Below, in pieces: positions 45,870 through 53,543 of a stretch of DNA of 64,000 nt. Origin of the DNA: JAWLFY01 sp041685355 (GTDB taxonomy: Bacteria > Planctomycetota > Planctomycetia > Pirellulales > Pirellulaceae); the NCBI GenBank assembly GCA_041685355.1, contig JAWLFY010000007.1:7505-71504 (forward strand), read 5' to 3'. Position numbers and translations under genes: made by a program. Numbering within the stretch: the stretch's first letter is position 1; every line of letters begins with the position of its first letter. Under the pieces are notes generated by a model. The model was not told the DNA's origin and searched no databases. It saw only the letters and a program-made list of their open reading frames with translations.

Positions 45870-46505
45870 ATGTCGATGACGGACGAGATGAAGGTACAAA
45901 AGCGTGACAAGTTGGGGTCGGCCGCGACCCGACGATTGCGTCGTTCGGGCCATGTCCCGGCGGTGCTCTATGGACACAACGAGCCGAACGAGCATCTGGC
46001 GATTCCGGAGACGGACGTTCGGGCCGTTTTGCGGCACCACAGCAAAATGGTGAAGTTGGCGGGTGACGTCAAACAGACTGCGTTGATCAGCGACATGCAG
46101 TGGGATCCGTTGGGGATCGAGGTGTTGCATCTCGATCTGACGCGGGTGAATTTGAAGGAAAGCGTCGAGGTCACCGTCCCGATCCACGTCCATGGCGAAG
46201 CCCCAGGCGTCCGCGATGGGGGGGTGATGCTCGAGAACGTGCACGAGGTCGATGTTCGCTGTTCGGCGGGCTCGATTCCGGAGCAATTGGAGGTGGACGT
46301 CAACGAGTTGCAGCTCGGCGGGCAGTTGATCGCGGGTGACTTGCAGCTCCCCGGCGGGGTCGAGTTGTTGACCCCGGCCGAGACGGTGATCGTGCATGTC
46401 GAGGAGCCGCGGCAAGCGGAGCCGGAAGGGCTTGAAGCGGTAGCCGAGGGTGAGCCTGAGGTGATCGCCCGCGAGGACGAGGAAAAGGAAGAAGAACAGG
46501 GTTAG
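45870..46505 (+). CDS. rplY: 50S ribosomal protein bL25 (CTC form)
   Basis: A 211-residue protein of the long bL25/CTC type. The N-terminal domain (about 1-100) binds 5S rRNA and shows KRDKLGSAATRRLRRSGHVPAVLYG. The C-terminal TL5-like domain follows (VTVPIHVHGEAPGVRDGG, then ELQLGGQLIAGDLQLP), and the tail is very acidic. The ATG at 45870 is followed by two more in-frame ATGs (45876, 45888), so the exact start is uncertain. It heads a co-directional cluster with pth, rpsF, ssb and rplI. Confidence 0.95.
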   Translation: MSMTDEMKVQKRDKLGSAATRRLRRSGHVPAVLYGHNEPNEHLAIPETDVRAVLRHHSKMVKLAGDVKQTALISDMQWDPLGIEVLHLDLTRVNLKESVEVTVPIHVHGEAPGVRDGGVMLENVHEVDVRCSAGSIPEQLEVDVNELQLGGQLIAGDLQLPGGVELLTPAETVIVHVEEPRQAEPEGLEAVAEGEPEVIAREDEEKEEEQG

Positions 46506-46549
46506 CGTGACGGGCCGTCGGCTCGCACGGTTTGCCGGTTCAGGCTGTC

Positions 46550-47125
46550 ATGAAGCTCGTCGTGGGGCTGGGGAATCCCGGCCGGAAGTACCGGCAGACG
46601 CGTCACAACGTCGGCTTCGTTGTGGCAGAAAAGTTGGCCCCCGCGATCGGGGCGTGTGGCGCCAAGGTGAAGTTCGAGGGTGAGCTGGCCGAGGGAGGCT
46701 ATCAGGGGGAAAAGGTCCTGCTGTTGTGCCCTCACACTTACATGAACGCGAGCGGGCGGAGCGTGCGAAAGGCGGTCGATTTCTATAAAATCGCGGTCGA
46801 GGACGTGCTCGTCGTTTGTGACGATTTGAATTTGGAAAGCGGCCGAATCCGGCTCCGCCCCGGCGGGTCGGCTGGCGGCCAGAAGGGGGTGGCTGATATC
46901 ATCCGGCACTTGGAGACCGAATCGTTCCCAAGGTTGCGGATCGGAATCGGTCGACCTCCCAACGGCTGGGACGCCGCCGATTACGTGCTGGGGAAGCTCT
47001 CCGGCGATGAAGCGAGCGAGATCGATTTGGCGACGACGGTCGCCGGCGATGCGGCCCTTTGTTGGGTCGCCCAAGGCGTCGAAGACGCCATGAACCGATA
47101 CAACCGACTGCGGTCCGATCCCTGA
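46550..47125 (+). CDS. pth: peptidyl-tRNA hydrolase
   Basis: A 191-residue enzyme that releases tRNA from stalled peptidyl-tRNA. The active-site residues are all present: N9 in GLGNPG, catalytic H19 in TRHNVG, N66 in YMNASG and D91 in CDDLNLE. I start at the ATG at 46550 because MKLVVGLGNPG is the family start; a TTG at 46532 is in frame but would add six residues. The gene lies 44 bp after rplY, an arrangement found in many bacteria. Confidence 0.97.
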   Translation: MKLVVGLGNPGRKYRQTRHNVGFVVAEKLAPAIGACGAKVKFEGELAEGGYQGEKVLLLCPHTYMNASGRSVRKAVDFYKIAVEDVLVVCDDLNLESGRIRLRPGGSAGGQKGVADIIRHLETESFPRLRIGIGRPPNGWDAADYVLGKLSGDEASEIDLATTVAGDAALCWVAQGVEDAMNRYNRLRSDP

Positions 47126-47143
47126 GGAAGAGAAGCAAGAATC

Positions 47144-47548
47144 GTGTCAACGAATACCTACGAAACGCTGTTCATTCTCGACAGCAACCATTACGCCCGC
47201 GACCCCGGCGGCGTCAGCAAGAAAATCGAGACGATGGTCACCGAGGCGGGCGGGAAAGTTCTCGTGAGCCGGATGTGGATGGAGCAGAAGCTCGCTTATC
47301 CGATCGACGGCCACCAAAAGGGGACTTACTGGCTGACCTACTTCGAGATGGAAGGGCCCAAGCTCGCGTGGCTCAAGCGGGCCCTGCAGATCTCCGAGCC
47401 GGTTCTCCGCGAACTCACGATCCGGCTCGACCCGCGGCTGGTCGAGCCGATCCTGGCGAACGCCCGCGGCGAGTCGATCGTCTCGGACGAAGGAGAAGGG
47501 GAGAGCGAACCTGCGACCGGCGAGGTCGCCGCCACGGCCTCAAGCTGA
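47144..47548 (+). CDS. rpsF: 30S ribosomal protein bS6
   Basis: A 134-residue protein with the bS6 fold signatures YETLFILD at 6-13, WMEQKLAYPIDGHQKGTYWLTYFE near 45-68 and a variable acidic tail. It starts with GTG behind a purine-rich GAGGAAGAGAAG. bS6 normally binds next to bS18. The rpsR gene that usually follows ssb is not present in this cluster. Confidence 0.96.
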   Translation: MSTNTYETLFILDSNHYARDPGGVSKKIETMVTEAGGKVLVSRMWMEQKLAYPIDGHQKGTYWLTYFEMEGPKLAWLKRALQISEPVLRELTIRLDPRLVEPILANARGESIVSDEGEGESEPATGEVAATASS

Positions 47549-47606
47549 CCGGACCCGCCACCCCCGACCGTTTGTCTCACTCGCGTCCTCCATAAGGGGA
47601 GAAGCC

Positions 47607-48083
47607 ATGGCCAGCTACAACCGCGTCGTCCTGATGGGGAATCTGACCCGGGACATCGAGTTGCGGTACACGCCCGGCGGTACGGCGGTGACCGATATCG
47701 GCGTCGCCGTCAACGACCGCCGCAAGACGGCCGACGGCGAGTGGGTTGAAGAGGTGACGTTCGTCGATGTGACCTTGTGGGGCCGGACGGCCGAGGTCGC
47801 CGGCGAGTATCTCGGCAAGGGGTCGCCTATCTTCCTGGAGGGGCGACTCAAGCTGGATACCTGGGAGAAAGACGGCCAAAAACATTCGAAGCTGAAGGTC
47901 GTGTGTGACCGGATGCAACTGATCGGTGGTCGCGACGGCGGCGGCGGCGGCGGCGGCGGTAATGGCGGTTCCCGATCGCGGGTCGCCGAATCGAGTTCGG
48001 CGTCGTCCGCTCCGCGGCCGAGCCATGCGTCCCATTCGGGTGACGCCGATTCCGCTTACGACGATCCGAACATCCCTTTTTAG
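47607..48083 (+). CDS. ssb: single-stranded DNA-binding protein
   Basis: A 158-residue protein. The OB fold is at about 1-110 (MASYNRVVLMGNLTRDIELR start, later GSPIFLEGRLKLDTWE), then a Gly-rich linker of nine consecutive glycines and a Ser-rich region, ending in the acidic tip DDPNIPF that recruits replication and repair partners. Length is ordinary. It stands between rpsF and rplI, the usual location. Confidence 0.97.
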   Translation: MASYNRVVLMGNLTRDIELRYTPGGTAVTDIGVAVNDRRKTADGEWVEEVTFVDVTLWGRTAEVAGEYLGKGSPIFLEGRLKLDTWEKDGQKHSKLKVVCDRMQLIGGRDGGGGGGGGNGGSRSRVAESSSASSAPRPSHASHSGDADSAYDDPNIPF

Positions 48084-48123
48084 AAACAATACCTTTGTCA
48101 CGTCCCAACGTGTGAGCCTCACG

Positions 48124-48669
48124 ATGCCCAATACGAAGACCGGTCGAACTTTCAAACGCCCCTACAAGCGTCTCCCGAAGGGGAAGCATGGTGGCGTCCA
48201 GTTGCTACTGATCCACAACGTCGAGCATCTGGGGAAACAGGGCGAAATCGTCGAGGTCCGTCCCGGGTACGCGCTGAATTATTTGCTCCCGCAAGGCCTC
48301 GCGACGATCGCGACCGACCACCACAAGCGGATGGTCGAGAAACACCGTGAAAACTTGCGGGCGATCGAGTTGGCGAAGTTGAAGGGCTACCGAGACCTCG
48401 CCGACGAGCTGGCCCGCCAGTCGATCACGATCGAAGCGAACGCGAACGACGAAGGGCACCTGTACGGCAGCGTCGGCCCGCACGAGATCGTCGACGCGTT
48501 GAAGACCGCGGGATTCACGATCGCCCAAGACCAAGTGCGTCTCGAAGGGCCGCTCAAGGAACTCGGGCTGTACACCGTGAAGATCCATCTCCACAGCGAA
48601 GTCGAAGCGAACCTGAAAGTGTGGGTCGTTCCGACCGTCGTCGCCGAAGACGCCGAAGCCCGAGGCTAG
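48124..48669 (+). CDS. rplI: 50S ribosomal protein bL9 with N-terminal extension
   Basis: A 181-residue protein. The bL9 N-terminal RNA-binding domain is clear (VQLLLIHNVEHLGKQGEIVEV, RPGYALNYLLPQGLA), then the long helix and the C-terminal domain (HLYGSVGPHEIVDAL, KELGLYTVKIHLHSEV). Ahead of the normal start lie about 23 basic residues (MPNTKTGRTFKRPYKRLPKG). No start codon is available at the usual position, so the extension is translated. A GTG at 48112 in frame is an alternative start. The extension may contact rRNA; this is inference. Confidence 0.95.
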   Translation: MPNTKTGRTFKRPYKRLPKGKHGGVQLLLIHNVEHLGKQGEIVEVRPGYALNYLLPQGLATIATDHHKRMVEKHRENLRAIELAKLKGYRDLADELARQSITIEANANDEGHLYGSVGPHEIVDALKTAGFTIAQDQVRLEGPLKELGLYTVKIHLHSEVEANLKVWVVPTVVAEDAEARG

Positions 48670-48806
48670 GTGGGTTCAGAACCCCCGCGAGCGTTGACGG
48701 ATGATCGGTGGGGGTGATGGTTGTGAGTGATCGGGTTCGGACCGACTGAGCTCACGGATCCGGACCTGCTGATGGAGGTCGATCGGTCACGGGGTCGATC
48801 GGTCAC

Positions 48807-48888
48807 GGGGCTGTGGCGGAACTGGCAGACGCGCTGGATTTAGGATCCAGTTCCTTCGGGAGTGCAGGTTCGATTCCTGTCAGCCCCA
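48807..48888 (+). tRNA. tRNA-Leu (anticodon UAG)
   Basis: The acceptor stem GGGGCTG (48807-48813) pairs with CAGCCCC (48881-48887), and the discriminator is A (48888). The anticodon stem CTGGA/TCCAG encloses the loop TTTAGGA, giving anticodon TAG for CUA codons. A long variable arm (TCCTTCGGGAG) and the T arm GCAGG-TTCGATT-CCTGT are class II features proper for leucine. CCA is not encoded. A 15-bp duplication (GATCGGTCACGGGG) directly precedes the gene. The 48670-48806 spacer shows no firm promoter. Confidence 0.97.
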
Positions 48889-48934
48889 TTTCTCGGTCGC
48901 CCGTCCCGCGTCGATCGTGCATCGCCGCCGGCGA

Positions 48935-49144
48935 GTTGAGCCCCGAGCGCAAGTCGACCCCGANNNNNNNNNNNNNNNNNNNNNNNNNNNNNNNNNNNNN
49001 NNNNNNNNNNNNNNNNNNNNNNNNNNNNNNNNNNNNNNNNNNNNNNNNNNNNNNNNNNNNNNNCCCCGAGCGCAAGTCGACCCCGAACGCAAGTTGAGCC
49101 CCGATCGCAAGTTGACCTGCGGGCGCAAGTTGACCTGCGGGCGG
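48935..49144. repeat. 17- to 18-bp minisatellite with assembly gap
   Basis: Units of the form CCCCGAGCGCAAGTCGA or CCTGCGGGCGCAAGTTGA flank a 100-N gap (48964-49063): about one and a half copies on the left and about five on the right. The real array is probably longer. It lies between tRNA-Leu and ppdK; the sequence from 49145 to 49279 shows only the ppdK leader, without a recognisable element. Confidence 0.88.
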
Positions 49145-49279
49145 ATGCGAAATACATTCCGGCCTCGGATCGGTGGCGAATCCTGAAGTTTCGAACGGGT
49201 GTTCCCGTTGAAACCGACCTTTCACCGCCCCATGCCCCTCCAATCCCCCCGACCAAGACGGTTACCCAGAGATCTAACG

Positions 49280-51934
49280 ATGGCAAAGAATTCGGCCTCC
49301 ACCGGAAAAATGGTTTATTACTTCGGGAAGACCAAGACCGAAGGGACGGGGAAGGGGAAAATGCTCCTCGGTGGCAAGGGGATGAACCTTGCGGGGATGA
49401 CTTCGATCGGGCTGCCCGTGCCGCCCGGGTTCACGATCACGACCGAGGTTTGTGACAGCTACAACAAGGCAGGGATGAAATTGCCGCCCCGGTTAATGGA
49501 TGAGGTCAACGCGGCGGTGGCGACGCTCGAGAAGGAACTCGGTAAGAAGTTCGGGGACGAATCGAATCCTCTGCTGGTGAGCGTCCGGAGCGGTGCGGCG
49601 GTGTCGATGCCGGGGATGATGAACACGATCCTGAACTTGGGGCTCAACGACGTCTCGGCCGAGGGGCTGGCGAAGGCGACCAAGAACGAACGGTTCGCCT
49701 ACGACGCCTATCGCCGTCTGATCAACATGTTCGGCGACGTCGTGATGGGGATGGAGCACCACACGTTCGAAACCGCGTTCGACAAGATCAAGAAAAAGTA
49801 TCGGGTCGACCTCGACACCGATGTCCCGGCGGAAGGGCTGAGGGCGTTGTGCGAGGAGTACAAGAAGGTTTACCAGAAGCACACCGGCGAAGAGTTCCCG
49901 CAAGACCCGCTGCGTCAGCTCGAACTGTCGATCCAGGCGGTGTTCAACTCGTGGAACACGCCCCGCGCCGTCCGGTACCGAGAGATCGAAGGGATCCGCG
50001 GGCTGCTCGGTACGGCGGTGAACGTGCAGTCGATGGTGTACGGGAACATGGGGGACGATTCGGGCACCGGGGTGGCGTTCACCCGGAACCCGAACACCGG
50101 CGAGAACAAGTTTTTCGGCGAGTTCCTGGTCAACGCGCAAGGGGAGGACGTGGTCGCCGGAATCCGCACCCCGCAGCCGGTCGCCGAGATGCCGAAGTGG
50201 GACCGCGCGGTTCACAAGCAGTTGCTCGAGATCAAGAAAACGCTCGAGGAGCATTACAAGGAGATGCAGGACATCGAGTTCACCATCGAGAAGGGTGAGC
50301 TTTTCATGTTGCAGACTCGGACCGGAAAGCGGACCGGTGTCGCCGCGGTGAAGATCGCTTGCGACATGGTGAAGGAAAAGTTGATCACCGAGAAGGAAGC
50401 GGTGCTGCGGGTGCCGGCGAACGACCTCACCCAACTGCTACTGCCGAGTTTCAAGCCGACGGCACGGAACGCGGCCGACGTGTTGGCGCGAGGCCTACCG
50501 GCGTCGCCGGGGGCCGCGGTCGGGAAGCTGACGTTCAACGCCGAAGACGCGCGGCTTCGTAGCGACGCGGGCGAAAAGGTGATCCTGGTCCGCAAGGAGA
50601 CGAGCCCCGAAGACGTCGACGGGATGAACGCCGCGGCCGGGATTTTGACCAGCACCGGCGGGATGACGAGTCACGCCGCCGTCGTCGCCCGCGGCTGGGG
50701 GAAGTGCTGTGTCGCGGGAGCCGGCGCCGTGCAGATCGATGAAAAGGCGAAGAAGATTCGCGTCGACGGCCGTACGTTGGGGATCAACGATACGATCAGT
50801 CTCGACGGGACCACCGGCGAGGTGATGGCGGGCGAAGTCGAAACGCAAGAACCGAAGCTGTCGGGCGATTTCGCCAAGCTGATGGAGTGGGCCGATCAAT
50901 TCCGCCGGCTCCGCGTCCGCACCAACGCCGATTCCCCGGCCGACAGCAAGCGGGCCCGAGAGTTCGGCGCCGAAGGGATCGGTTTGTGCCGTACCGAGCA
51001 CATGTTCTTCGAGTCCGACCGGATCATCCACATGCGATCGATGATCTTGGCGCAAACCGAAGGCGACCGCCGGGCGGCGCTGAAGAAGTTGCTGCCGTTT
51101 CAGCGAAAGGACTTCGAGGGGATCTTCAAGGCGATGGCCGACTTGCCGGTGACCATCCGATTGCTCGACCCGCCGCTCCACGAGTTCCTTCCCAACGACC
51201 CCGTCTCGCAGAAGCAGCTTGCCGAGGAACTGGGGGTCAAACCCGCCGAGGTGAAGAAGCGTGCGGCGATGCTCCACGAGTCGAACCCGATGCTCGGTCA
51301 CCGCGGTTGTCGGCTCAGCGTGACCTACCCGGAAATCTTGGAGATGCAGGTTCGGGCGATCGTCGAAGCCGCGATCAATTGTGCCAAGAAGAACATCACC
51401 GCCCACCCCGAGATCATGATCCCGTTGGTCGGGACCGCCGAAGAACTCCGCTTGCTGCGGGGCAAGGTCGAAGAAACGATCGCCGCGACGAAGCAGGCGA
51501 AAAAGTACGAGGGCAAACTCGATATCTTGATCGGGACGATGATCGAGATCCCGCGGGCCGCGCTCACCGCCGACCAGATCGCGGAGCACGCCGACTTCTT
51601 CAGCTTCGGGACGAACGACCTGACCCAGCTGACGTTCGGATACAGCCGTGACGACGTGAACACGTTCTTGCCGGATTACCTGCATCAGGAGCTGTTGCCG
51701 GTCGACCCGTTCCAATCGCTCGACGTGACGGGAGTCGGACAGCTCGTCGAGATGGGGGTCAAGAAGGGACGCAGCAGCAAGAAAGATCTGAAGGTCGGGA
51801 TCTGCGGCGAGCACGGGGGCGACCCGTCTTCGGTCGGGTTCTGTGACCGCGCCGGCCTCGACTATGTCAGTTGCAGCCCGTTCCGGGTGCCAATCGCCCG
51901 TCTCAGCGCGGCACAAGCGGCCTTGATGCAATAA
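49280..51934 (+). CDS. ppdK: pyruvate, phosphate dikinase
   Basis: An 884-residue enzyme that interconverts pyruvate, ATP and Pi with PEP, AMP and PPi. Domains run in the usual order: ATP-grasp nucleotide-binding domain (GGKGMNLAGM at about 30-40, SVRSGAAVSMPGMMNT near 95-110), the swivelling phosphohistidine domain with GGMTSHAA (His near 465), and the C-terminal PEP/pyruvate barrel with GICGEHGGD (catalytic Cys near 845). The frame extends upstream to 49199, but the ATG at 49280 (MAKNSASTGKMVYYFG) gives the standard N terminus. The reversible enzyme complements pckA. A small TPR gene follows after 10 bp. Confidence 0.97.
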   Translation: MAKNSASTGKMVYYFGKTKTEGTGKGKMLLGGKGMNLAGMTSIGLPVPPGFTITTEVCDSYNKAGMKLPPRLMDEVNAAVATLEKELGKKFGDESNPLLVSVRSGAAVSMPGMMNTILNLGLNDVSAEGLAKATKNERFAYDAYRRLINMFGDVVMGMEHHTFETAFDKIKKKYRVDLDTDVPAEGLRALCEEYKKVYQKHTGEEFPQDPLRQLELSIQAVFNSWNTPRAVRYREIEGIRGLLGTAVNVQSMVYGNMGDDSGTGVAFTRNPNTGENKFFGEFLVNAQGEDVVAGIRTPQPVAEMPKWDRAVHKQLLEIKKTLEEHYKEMQDIEFTIEKGELFMLQTRTGKRTGVAAVKIACDMVKEKLITEKEAVLRVPANDLTQLLLPSFKPTARNAADVLARGLPASPGAAVGKLTFNAEDARLRSDAGEKVILVRKETSPEDVDGMNAAAGILTSTGGMTSHAAVVARGWGKCCVAGAGAVQIDEKAKKIRVDGRTLGINDTISLDGTTGEVMAGEVETQEPKLSGDFAKLMEWADQFRRLRVRTNADSPADSKRAREFGAEGIGLCRTEHMFFESDRIIHMRSMILAQTEGDRRAALKKLLPFQRKDFEGIFKAMADLPVTIRLLDPPLHEFLPNDPVSQKQLAEELGVKPAEVKKRAAMLHESNPMLGHRGCRLSVTYPEILEMQVRAIVEAAINCAKKNITAHPEIMIPLVGTAEELRLLRGKVEETIAATKQAKKYEGKLDILIGTMIEIPRAALTADQIAEHADFFSFGTNDLTQLTFGYSRDDVNTFLPDYLHQELLPVDPFQSLDVTGVGQLVEMGVKKGRSSKKDLKVGICGEHGGDPSSVGFCDRAGLDYVSCSPFRVPIARLSAAQAALMQ

Positions 51935-51944
51935 AGGAAACCCG

Positions 51945-52283
51945 ATGAGTGACTTAGATACGAAATACAACGAAGTCGAAAAGCTGATCGACGACGAGAA
52001 GTTCCCCGAAGCGATCGAGGGGCTGAACGAGATCGTCGATTCCGACGACTCGTTCGTGCTCGCCCACCTCGCGCTGGCCCGTGTCTACACCAAGACCGGG
52101 CAGCACGAACTGGCGATCCGGCACGGCGAAAGGGCGTGTGAACTGGAGCCGAACGATCCGTTTAACTTCACCGCGTTGAGTGTCACCTACCAACGTGCGT
52201 GGGCCGGGACCCAAGACCAGCAATACATCGCCAAGGCGGAAGACGCGATGGCGAAGGCGCGCCAGGTCCAATCGCAACAGTAG
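51945..52283 (+). CDS. small tetratricopeptide-repeat protein
   Basis: A 112-residue soluble, acidic protein made almost entirely of helix. Two to three TPR units are recognisable (FPEAIEGLNEIVDSDDSFVLAHLALARVYTK contains one hairpin; HELAIRHGERACELEPNDPFNFTALSVTYQRA another). TPRs mediate protein contacts. It starts ten bases after ppdK and is almost certainly co-transcribed with it, so it could be an accessory of the dikinase or of another metabolic complex; the sequence does not show which. Confidence 0.82.
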   Translation: MSDLDTKYNEVEKLIDDEKFPEAIEGLNEIVDSDDSFVLAHLALARVYTKTGQHELAIRHGERACELEPNDPFNFTALSVTYQRAWAGTQDQQYIAKAEDAMAKARQVQSQQ

Positions 52284-52373
52284 GCATCGACAAACGTCGG
52301 AACCGCCTGTCCGATCGGATGGAGGGGTGGGACGGCCGGCTAAGACGGACTCGCGAATCGTTTTGTTTCCAAC

Positions 52374-52401
52374 TTGTCGGGTGTAGAGACGGGGGTAGAG
52401 T
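52374..52401 (+). promoter_or_regulatory. possible promoter for tRNA-Ser
   Basis: TTGTCG (52374-52379), 16-base spacer, TAGAGT (52396-52401), each four of six matches to consensus, about 70 bases before the tRNA. The 52284-52470 spacer holds nothing else definite. Confidence 0.35.
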
Positions 52402-52470
52402 CCCCATACGCCCCGGGAACGTGTCCCGACAGTCGTCAAAAACACCGTAAAAAACGGGTCGAAACGAATC

Positions 52471-52557
52471 GGATGGGTGGCCGAGTGGTCGAAGGCAGCA
52501 GTCTTGAAAACTGCCGTACGTTTGCGCGTACCGTGGGTTCGAATCCCACCCCATCCG
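52471..52557 (+). tRNA. tRNA-Ser (anticodon UGA)
   Basis: The acceptor stem GGATGGG (52471-52477) pairs with CCCATCC (52550-52556), discriminator G. The anticodon stem GCAGT/ACTGC holds the loop CTTGAAA, anticodon TGA. A long variable arm (CGTACG-loop-CGTACCG type) and the T arm GTGGG-TTCGAAT-CCCAC identify a class II serine tRNA. CCA is not encoded. Confidence 0.97.
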
Positions 52558-52629
52558 CTTCCGAGAGCCGCACGTCGAGGAAAGATGCGGGCTTACCGGC
52601 GAGCGAGTTCCCGTTCCCTTCGCGGCAAG

Positions 52630-52657
52630 ACCGGACGGCTTGCGCCGTTTCGCTAGG
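52630..52657. repeat. half-copy of the palindromic element at 3268-3350
   Basis: Bases 52629-52648 are identical to 3324-3343 over 20 bases, including the hairpin ACGGC-loop-GCCGT. After two mismatches CGCTAGGGA is shared again. The left half of the element is absent. It lies about 70 bp after tRNA-Ser, in a spacer (52558-52826) that also contains a purine-rich tract and the inverted repeat at 52740-52853. Confidence 0.7.
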
Positions 52658-52739
52658 GATTGGGGGGGCGGAGGAAGGGAGGAGGAGGAAGTCGCGCGTC
52701 AGAAATTTCCCGATCGTTACCTAGGGGGTGATTGCCTCT

Positions 52740-52853
52740 CCGAAAAGGGGCCCGACCCTTTGTCGATTTCCAGCTGACATCGCGCTAATCGGCTTTTCCA
52801 CGTCCGTTGTTGACCACCGGCTCGCCTCAAGACAGGGTCGGACCCCTTTTCGG
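52740..52853. repeat. long inverted repeat overlapping the DUF1499 gene end
   Basis: The left arm CCGAAAAGGGGCCCGACCCT (52740-52759) and the right arm AGGGTCGGACCCCTTTTCGG (52834-52853) are inverted complements with 19 of 20 matches, separated by 74 bases. The right arm lies inside the 3' end of the minus-strand DUF1499 gene and encodes its last residues (PKRGPTL). Confidence 0.75.
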
Positions 52854-53363
52854 GTAGGCACTGAGTTCCGAGCGGAGGATGGAGACGAGTTCTCTTAGGT
52901 TTCGGGGGTTTTGGCCGAGATCGCCCTTTCCGAGTCTCGATTGGCTGGAGGCGGCGATGATCGAGCCCTCCCCGTCCGGTTGGATCGTGACGAGGACGTC
53001 GTCGACGAATCGGAAAACGGAAGTGCGATGCGTCAGGTGGAGGCGAACGGTCTCTCCGCTCGGCACGACGTGTTCGTCGGAGGTGCGGTCGACTTCCGAA
53101 GTTTCGTCGTCGGCTTGCCCTGGGGCGACGATCGACCAGTCGGACCGGCCTGCAAGGGCCGCCGTCAGCCGATCGGCGGCCTTCCGCGGTGACTCCGCGA
53201 CCCGTACCGGTCGCAACTGTGGGTCGTGCGAGTCGGCTCGGAGTTCCGCGTGATTGGTGTTCCAGTCACGCCCCCAGTCATCGACCCTCCACGCGATCGC
53301 GGCCAACAGCAACAGGACCACGGCGACGGCGAGATAAGGCGTCAACGCGAACAGGTTCGGCAT
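52827..53363 (-). CDS. DUF1499 membrane-anchored protein
   Basis: A 178-residue protein with one N-terminal membrane segment (about 5-25) and a DUF1499 domain, recognised from FRFVDDVLVTIQPDGEGSII and the SQSRLGKGDLGQN motif near 140-153. The function of DUF1499 is unknown. The C-terminal tail (AYPKRGPTLS) is encoded by the right arm of an inverted repeat, so the natural end of the ancestral protein may have been altered by that element. It is transcribed alone, diverging from rarA. Confidence 0.8.
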   Translation of the reverse strand: MPNLFALTPYLAVAVVLLLLAAIAWRVDDWGRDWNTNHAELRADSHDPQLRPVRVAESPRKAADRLTAALAGRSDWSIVAPGQADDETSEVDRTSDEHVVPSGETVRLHLTHRTSVFRFVDDVLVTIQPDGEGSIIAASSQSRLGKGDLGQNPRNLRELVSILRSELSAYPKRGPTLS

Positions 53364-53543
53364 CGGAGGTTCCGGGTTTTTGGTGTTTGGCGGTTGGTGA
53401 GGCCCGCCGTCGCGGCGGGGTAGTCTCTGGGGTCGCGGCCGCGTGGGCCTTTCCCCGCCCGTGTCAGTTCGGTGCCCGCGCGTGGTACAGTCGGGGAGTC
53501 GGGAATCCGTGTGTTGGGCGCATTGTAGGGAAGTCAGTCAGCC

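Noticed and set aside
48401..48401. A second internal start for a canonical-length bL9
   Set aside because: No ATG, GTG or TTG lies in frame near the canonical N terminus (around 48193), so the extended form stands.
52576..52600. GAGGAAAG followed by GCGGGCTTACCGG, reminiscent of the RNase P RNA P4 region
   Set aside because: Only a few bases agree and the partner P4 strand and surrounding helices are missing within the following 300-400 bases.
52374..52724. Plus-strand open frame covering tRNA-Ser
   Set aside because: It spans the tRNA and repeat half-copy and lacks a ribosome binding site and protein-like composition.
52471..52860. Integration site of a mobile island at tRNA-Ser
   Set aside because: There is no integrase, no duplicated tRNA 3' end and no change in gene type; only short palindromic repeats lie next to the tRNA.
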